DNA from: Bacillota bacterium
GTDB taxonomy: Bacteria; Bacillota_C; Negativicutes; JAEYSJ01
Direction of reading: 5' to 3'
DNA length: 16,019 nucleotides
Assembly: GCA_023434855.1 (NCBI GenBank)
Contig: JAEYSJ010000274.1
Location: 1 to 16,019, forward strand
The position numbers and the translations under genes were made by a program. Below are positions 13,282 through 16,019 of this stretch, one piece after another. Position 1 is the first letter of the stretch. Each line of letters starts with the position of its first letter. The notes under the pieces are model-generated. The model worked only from the letters and a program-made list of their open reading frames with translations. It was not told where the DNA came from and made no database searches.

Positions 13282-14985
13282 TTATTCCTCAAACTCACAA
13301 ACGTGGGCGGCACACTTGTGTTCCTTGATGTGTTCCTCATACTCATTCCTAAAATGCCGGATTGTACTTAATATAGGGTTGGGAGCTGTCTGTCCCAGGC
13401 CGCATAGTGAAGCTGACTTCATCATACGTCCAATCTCTTCCAGAAGCTCGATATCCCCTTCTTTGCCCTTGCCGGTGGTGATGCGTTCCAGAATCTCCAT
13501 CATCCGCTTGGTGCCGATCCGGCAGGGTGTACACTTGCCGCAAGACTCGTCCACACAAAAATCCATAAAGAACTTGGCAATGTCCACCATGCAGCTGTCT
13601 TCGTCCATGACGATCATACCGCCGGATCCCATGATTGCACCAAGCGCTCCCAGGGAATCATAATCGACGGGAGTATCCAGATAAGCTTCAGGAATACAAC
13701 CGCCTGACGGGCCGCCTGTCTGAACGGCTTTAAACTTTTTCTTGCGTTGAATACCGCCGCCAATATCAAAGACAATTTCCCGTAAAGTAGTACCCATAGG
13801 AACTTCCACGATACCGGTATTGGTAATTTTGCCGGCCAGCGCAAATACCTTCGTTCCTTTGCTCTTTTCGGTGCCAATAGAAGAATACCAGCCGGCACCC
13901 TTAAGAATTATTTCCGGCACGTTAGCCCAAGTCTCAACATTGTTCAGTACGGTAGGTTTACCCCAAACGCCTGAGATGGCCGGAAATGGCGGTCTGGGCC
14001 GTGGCTCACCGCGTTTGCCTTCGATGGAAGTCAACAACGCAGTTTCCTCGCCGCAGACAAAAGCGCCGGCACCGATACGTATTTCTAGGTCAAAGTTGAA
14101 CCCGGAGCCAAAGATATCCTTGCCCAGCAGACCATACTCCCGTGCCTGTTTAATGGCATGTTCCAGCCTTTCAATTGCCAGTGGATATTCTGCCCGCACA
14201 TAAATATAGCCTTGCTCCGCACCGATAGCACGGCCGCAGATGGCCATGCCCTCAATAACGCTGTGGGGATCGCCTTCCAGAACTGACCGGTCCATGAATG
14301 CGCCCGGATCGCCTTCATCACCATTACAGGCTACGTATTTGGGGTGTCCTGGAGCAGCTGCGCTAAATGCCCATTTTGCCCCAGTGGAAAAACCACCGCC
14401 GCCACGACCCCGCAGACCGGCCTTCTTCACTTCTTCGATAATTTCCGCAGGCTGCATCTGTATAACAGCCTTGCCAAGCGCCGCATAACCGTCTTTTGAT
14501 ATATAGTCCTCAATAGAAGTTGGATCAATATCAAAGTTGTTGCGCAGAACAATTTTGTACTGTTTCTTGAACAAATCAATATCATGCACAGAAGGGGTCG
14601 GCTCTTTTGCGCCGATAGCCCTGTACATCAATCGCTGCACCAGATTGCCTTTCATAATATGCTCGGTAACAATTTCCTCGGCATCCTTCGGTTTTAACCT
14701 GCGGTAAAAAGTAGCCTGAGGATATATTATGGCGACAGGACCCATATCGCATGGTCCCATACAGCCAGTAAGGATAATTTGAACCTGATCCGCGATCCCA
14801 TTTTTTGCGAGGGATTCTTTCATGGCGTCCACAACATCGATGCATTTCGATGAGATGCAACCAGCGCCCCCGCACATCATAACGTGGGCCTTCTCAGTTG
14901 CCGACGGTACGCCTTCACGGATTTTAAGGGATTCTCGCCTGGTTTCTTTTATCTTTGCCAATTCGTCCAAAGACTTTATCTTCAC
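13282..14985 (-). CDS. hydB: HydB, NuoF-like NADH/FMN subunit without the C-terminal ferredoxin domain
   Basis: Diaphorase subunit that binds FMN and NAD(H) and passes electrons towards HydA. The 567 residues contain an N-terminal thioredoxin-like [2Fe-2S] domain (C38, C43, C75, C79, the CX4C and CX3C pairs). The NuoF core has the glycine-rich RGRGGGGFSTGAKW (192-205) and NGDEGDPGAFMDR (221-233), an SLBB region, and the [4Fe-4S] site C482, C485, C488 and C528. The protein ends at KCAAHVCEFEE. Electron-bifurcating relatives such as Thermotoga HydB continue with a 2[4Fe-4S] ferredoxin-like domain after this point; none is encoded in the 67 bases before hydA, so it is not a frameshift. The start is GTG at 14985, with GGAGG 9 bases upstream. 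It follows hydC after 27 bases. Confidence 0.93.
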   Translation of the reverse strand: MKIKSLDELAKIKETRRESLKIREGVPSATEKAHVMMCGGAGCISSKCIDVVDAMKESLAKNGIADQVQIILTGCMGPCDMGPVAIIYPQATFYRRLKPKDAEEIVTEHIMKGNLVQRLMYRAIGAKEPTPSVHDIDLFKKQYKIVLRNNFDIDPTSIEDYISKDGYAALGKAVIQMQPAEIIEEVKKAGLRGRGGGGFSTGAKWAFSAAAPGHPKYVACNGDEGDPGAFMDRSVLEGDPHSVIEGMAICGRAIGAEQGYIYVRAEYPLAIERLEHAIKQAREYGLLGKDIFGSGFNFDLEIRIGAGAFVCGEETALLTSIEGKRGEPRPRPPFPAISGVWGKPTVLNNVETWANVPEIILKGAGWYSSIGTEKSKGTKVFALAGKITNTGIVEVPMGTTLREIVFDIGGGIQRKKKFKAVQTGGPSGGCIPEAYLDTPVDYDSLGALGAIMGSGGMIVMDEDSCMVDIAKFFMDFCVDESCGKCTPCRIGTKRMMEILERITTGKGKEGDIELLEEIGRMMKSASLCGLGQTAPNPILSTIRHFRNEYEEHIKEHKCAAHVCEFEE

Positions 14986-15012
14986 TTAGTCACACCTCCA
15001 TTTTAAATCAAA

Positions 15013-15504
15013 TTATAAATACTGTTCCAGCATGGGGGAAATCGTTTCCGACGTCAGGCGGCCATGAACGTCTTTACCGTCAATAATTACCGCAGGCGCC
15101 AAACCGCATGCACCAATGCAACGCACCAGTTCCACCGTATAGCGGCTGTCTTCAGTAGTCTGACCAGGTTTGACCCCCAATACTTCTCTAAGTGTTTTAA
15201 TTACCATATTGCTTCCTTTAACATAGCAGGCAGTCCCTGTACATATGCTAATTTTATGGCGCCCTTTCGGCGTGAGGGAGAAAAAGGCATAAAAAGTACA
15301 AACCCCGTAAACCTCTTGAATTGATAAACCCAGCCCCTTGGCTATTTTGACCTGAACCCATTTCGGCAAGTAACCGACAAGATTCTGAGCTTTGGTCAGC
15401 ACCTGAATCAGCCCGCTGGGCTGCCCTCTGTACGGTTCAATGATCTCATCTAGTTTTTTAGTCAGTTCATCTTCTCCGCCGCACTTGCATTTAGACTCTT
15501 CCAT
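15013..15504 (-). CDS. hydC: HydC, NuoE-like [2Fe-2S] subunit of the trimeric hydrogenase
   Basis: Thioredoxin-fold [2Fe-2S] protein that pairs with HydB as NuoE pairs with NuoF. The 163 residues show the four cluster cysteines C88 and C93 (CTGTAC) and C129 and C133 (CIGAC), plus the family stretch GYLPKWVQVKIAKGLG and VYGVCTFYAFF. The N-terminus carries two more cysteines (CKC at 6-8) that are not part of the usual cluster. The start at 15504 is fixed by GGGAGGT eight bases upstream. A frame open to 15525 would swallow that site. First gene of the hydCBA operon. No accessory maturation genes (hydE, hydF, hydG) are in the window. Confidence 0.93.
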   Translation of the reverse strand: MEESKCKCGGEDELTKKLDEIIEPYRGQPSGLIQVLTKAQNLVGYLPKWVQVKIAKGLGLSIQEVYGVCTFYAFFSLTPKGRHKISICTGTACYVKGSNMVIKTLREVLGVKPGQTTEDSRYTVELVRCIGACGLAPAVIIDGKDVHGRLTSETISPMLEQYL

Positions 15505-15552
15505 AAATCCGTACCTCCCTTGCATCAGTATTATTAGTAAAAATTCTTAGAC

Positions 15553-15580
15553 TTAATAAGTAGATTCCCTATTATTGTAA
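15553..15580 (-). promoter_or_regulatory. Possible promoter of hydCBA
   Basis: On the minus strand TTACAA (15580-15575) and TATTAA (15558-15553) are spaced by 16 bases, about 50 bases before the hydC start. Both boxes are imperfect and the surroundings are AT-rich, so other pairs are possible. No convincing Rex site was seen here. Confidence 0.3.
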
Positions 15581-15634
15581 CCTTTATTCAAACCATTATT
15601 AGTACGTTTTTACACTTCTTTGAACATAACAACA

Positions 15635-15688
15635 TAAGCCACGAAGGCCACACGCCGACCTGGCGGGTTACCTCCCTGGCTTATTGTT
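15635..15688. repeat. Structured inverted repeat between the HD-GYP gene and hydC
   Basis: ATAAGCCA near 15635 pairs with TGGCTTAT near 15681-15688. Between them lies GC-rich sequence with its own small stem (CGCC, five bases, GGCG) in an otherwise AT-rich gap. The piece GCCACGAAGGCCAC resembles a unit of another dispersed bacterial repeat type that I recall. It could be the terminator of the HD-GYP gene, a leader structure of hydC, or a repeat remnant. The loop is long and the T tract poor, so a simple terminator is not certain. I see no other feature in the 234-base gap. Confidence 0.45.
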
Positions 15689-15738
15689 AATATGTAATAT
15701 ATTCCCCGGCGGCATATTTGTCGCATGGGATTTACAGT

Positions 15739-16019
15739 TCATTCCCTTTGCAAAAGCGGGTGATCACTAAATGGCGGCTCCTTTTCCATAACACTTATAC
15801 ACGCCGTTACCACATCGGGATCATAAAGTATTCCCCTATTGCGGTTTATCTCCATAATTGCCTCCACTACCCCCAAACTGGGACGATATGGACGATGAGA
15901 AGACATCGCTTCAACCACGTCAGCGACAGCAATAATATTCGCTTCAATTCGCAATTCACTGCCTCTTAATTTATTGGGATAGCCGGAACCGTCAAGTCTT
16001 TCATGGTGCTGACATACAA
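15739..16019 (-). CDS. HD-GYP domain protein, C-terminal end, cut by window edge
   Basis: The minus strand is open from the window end to a TGA at 15741-15739, about 93 codons. It reads HHERLDGSGYPNKLRG, then IIAVADVVEAM and SSHRPYRPS. HHExxDGxGYP and ADVxxAM...RPYR are the signature of HD-GYP phosphohydrolases, most of which degrade cyclic di-GMP (some act on other nucleotides). The HD motif itself and any sensor or receiver domain lie outside the window, so neither the signal input nor full activity can be judged. Same strand as hydCBA, but separated by 234 bases with a structured element, so probably a separate unit. Confidence 0.9.
   Translation of the reverse strand, partial: VCQHHERLDGSGYPNKLRGSELRIEANIIAVADVVEAMSSHRPYRPSLGVVEAIMEINRNRGILYDPDVVTACISVMEKEPPFSDHPLLQRE

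Noticed and set aside
15683..15700. TTGTTAA-containing stretch as a Rex (NADH-sensing) operator for hydCBA
   Set aside because: Only the left half resembles a Rex site. The right half (TAATATA) does not match TTAACAA, and the position is about 180 bases before hydC.

Overview
The window looks like a chromosomal segment of an anaerobic, fermentative member of the Firmicutes (Bacillota). The signs are a GlgC/GlgD split ADP-glucose pyrophosphorylase, a CcpN-type repressor beside a PPDK regulatory protein, pyruvate phosphate dikinase, and a trimeric [FeFe]-hydrogenase. A diderm Negativicutes lineage (Sporomusa or Pelosinus relatives) is a plausible guess, but nothing here proves it. No rRNA, tRNA, CRISPR array, transposase or phage gene was seen. 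The genes are intact, with good Shine-Dalgarno sites; only the two at the window edges are cut.

Layout. 1-2794, minus strand: glycogen synthesis operon glgC-glgD-glgA, with glgA running off the left edge. 3041-3088: long perfect hairpin terminator. 3097-4155, minus: exported M48 zinc metalloprotease. 4156-4412: divergent control region with a 15-bp direct repeat that overlaps two extended -10 boxes, plus an 18-bp palindrome. 4413-8590, plus: ccpN-like regulator, PPDK regulatory protein and ppdK, ending at a terminator at 8758-8780. 8815-9474, minus: exported beta-carbonic anhydrase. 9681-11084, minus: exported SH3/NlpC-P60 cell-wall hydrolase. 11085-11486: gene-poor 400 bp with an inverted repeat of CGCCAAG units and a possible gene remnant. 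11487-15504, minus: hydC-hydB-hydA. 15739-16019, minus: 3' end of an HD-GYP gene.

How the genes fit together. The left half concerns the phosphoenolpyruvate/glucose branch point. PPDK interconverts pyruvate and PEP, its regulatory protein switches it on and off, and the CcpN-like repressor probably sets transcription. The glg operon stores surplus hexose as glycogen. The right half disposes of reductant: HydABC couples NADH (perhaps with ferredoxin) to H2. HydB ends directly after its NuoF-like core and lacks the C-terminal 2[4Fe-4S] domain known from electron-bifurcating relatives, so the electron route may be simpler here.

Most worth a second look: the shortened HydB and the TSCSP loop of HydA; the repeated CcpN-like site in front of the regulator's own gene; and the 9-bp-periodic CGCCAAG inverted repeats at 8642-8716 and 11239-11390.
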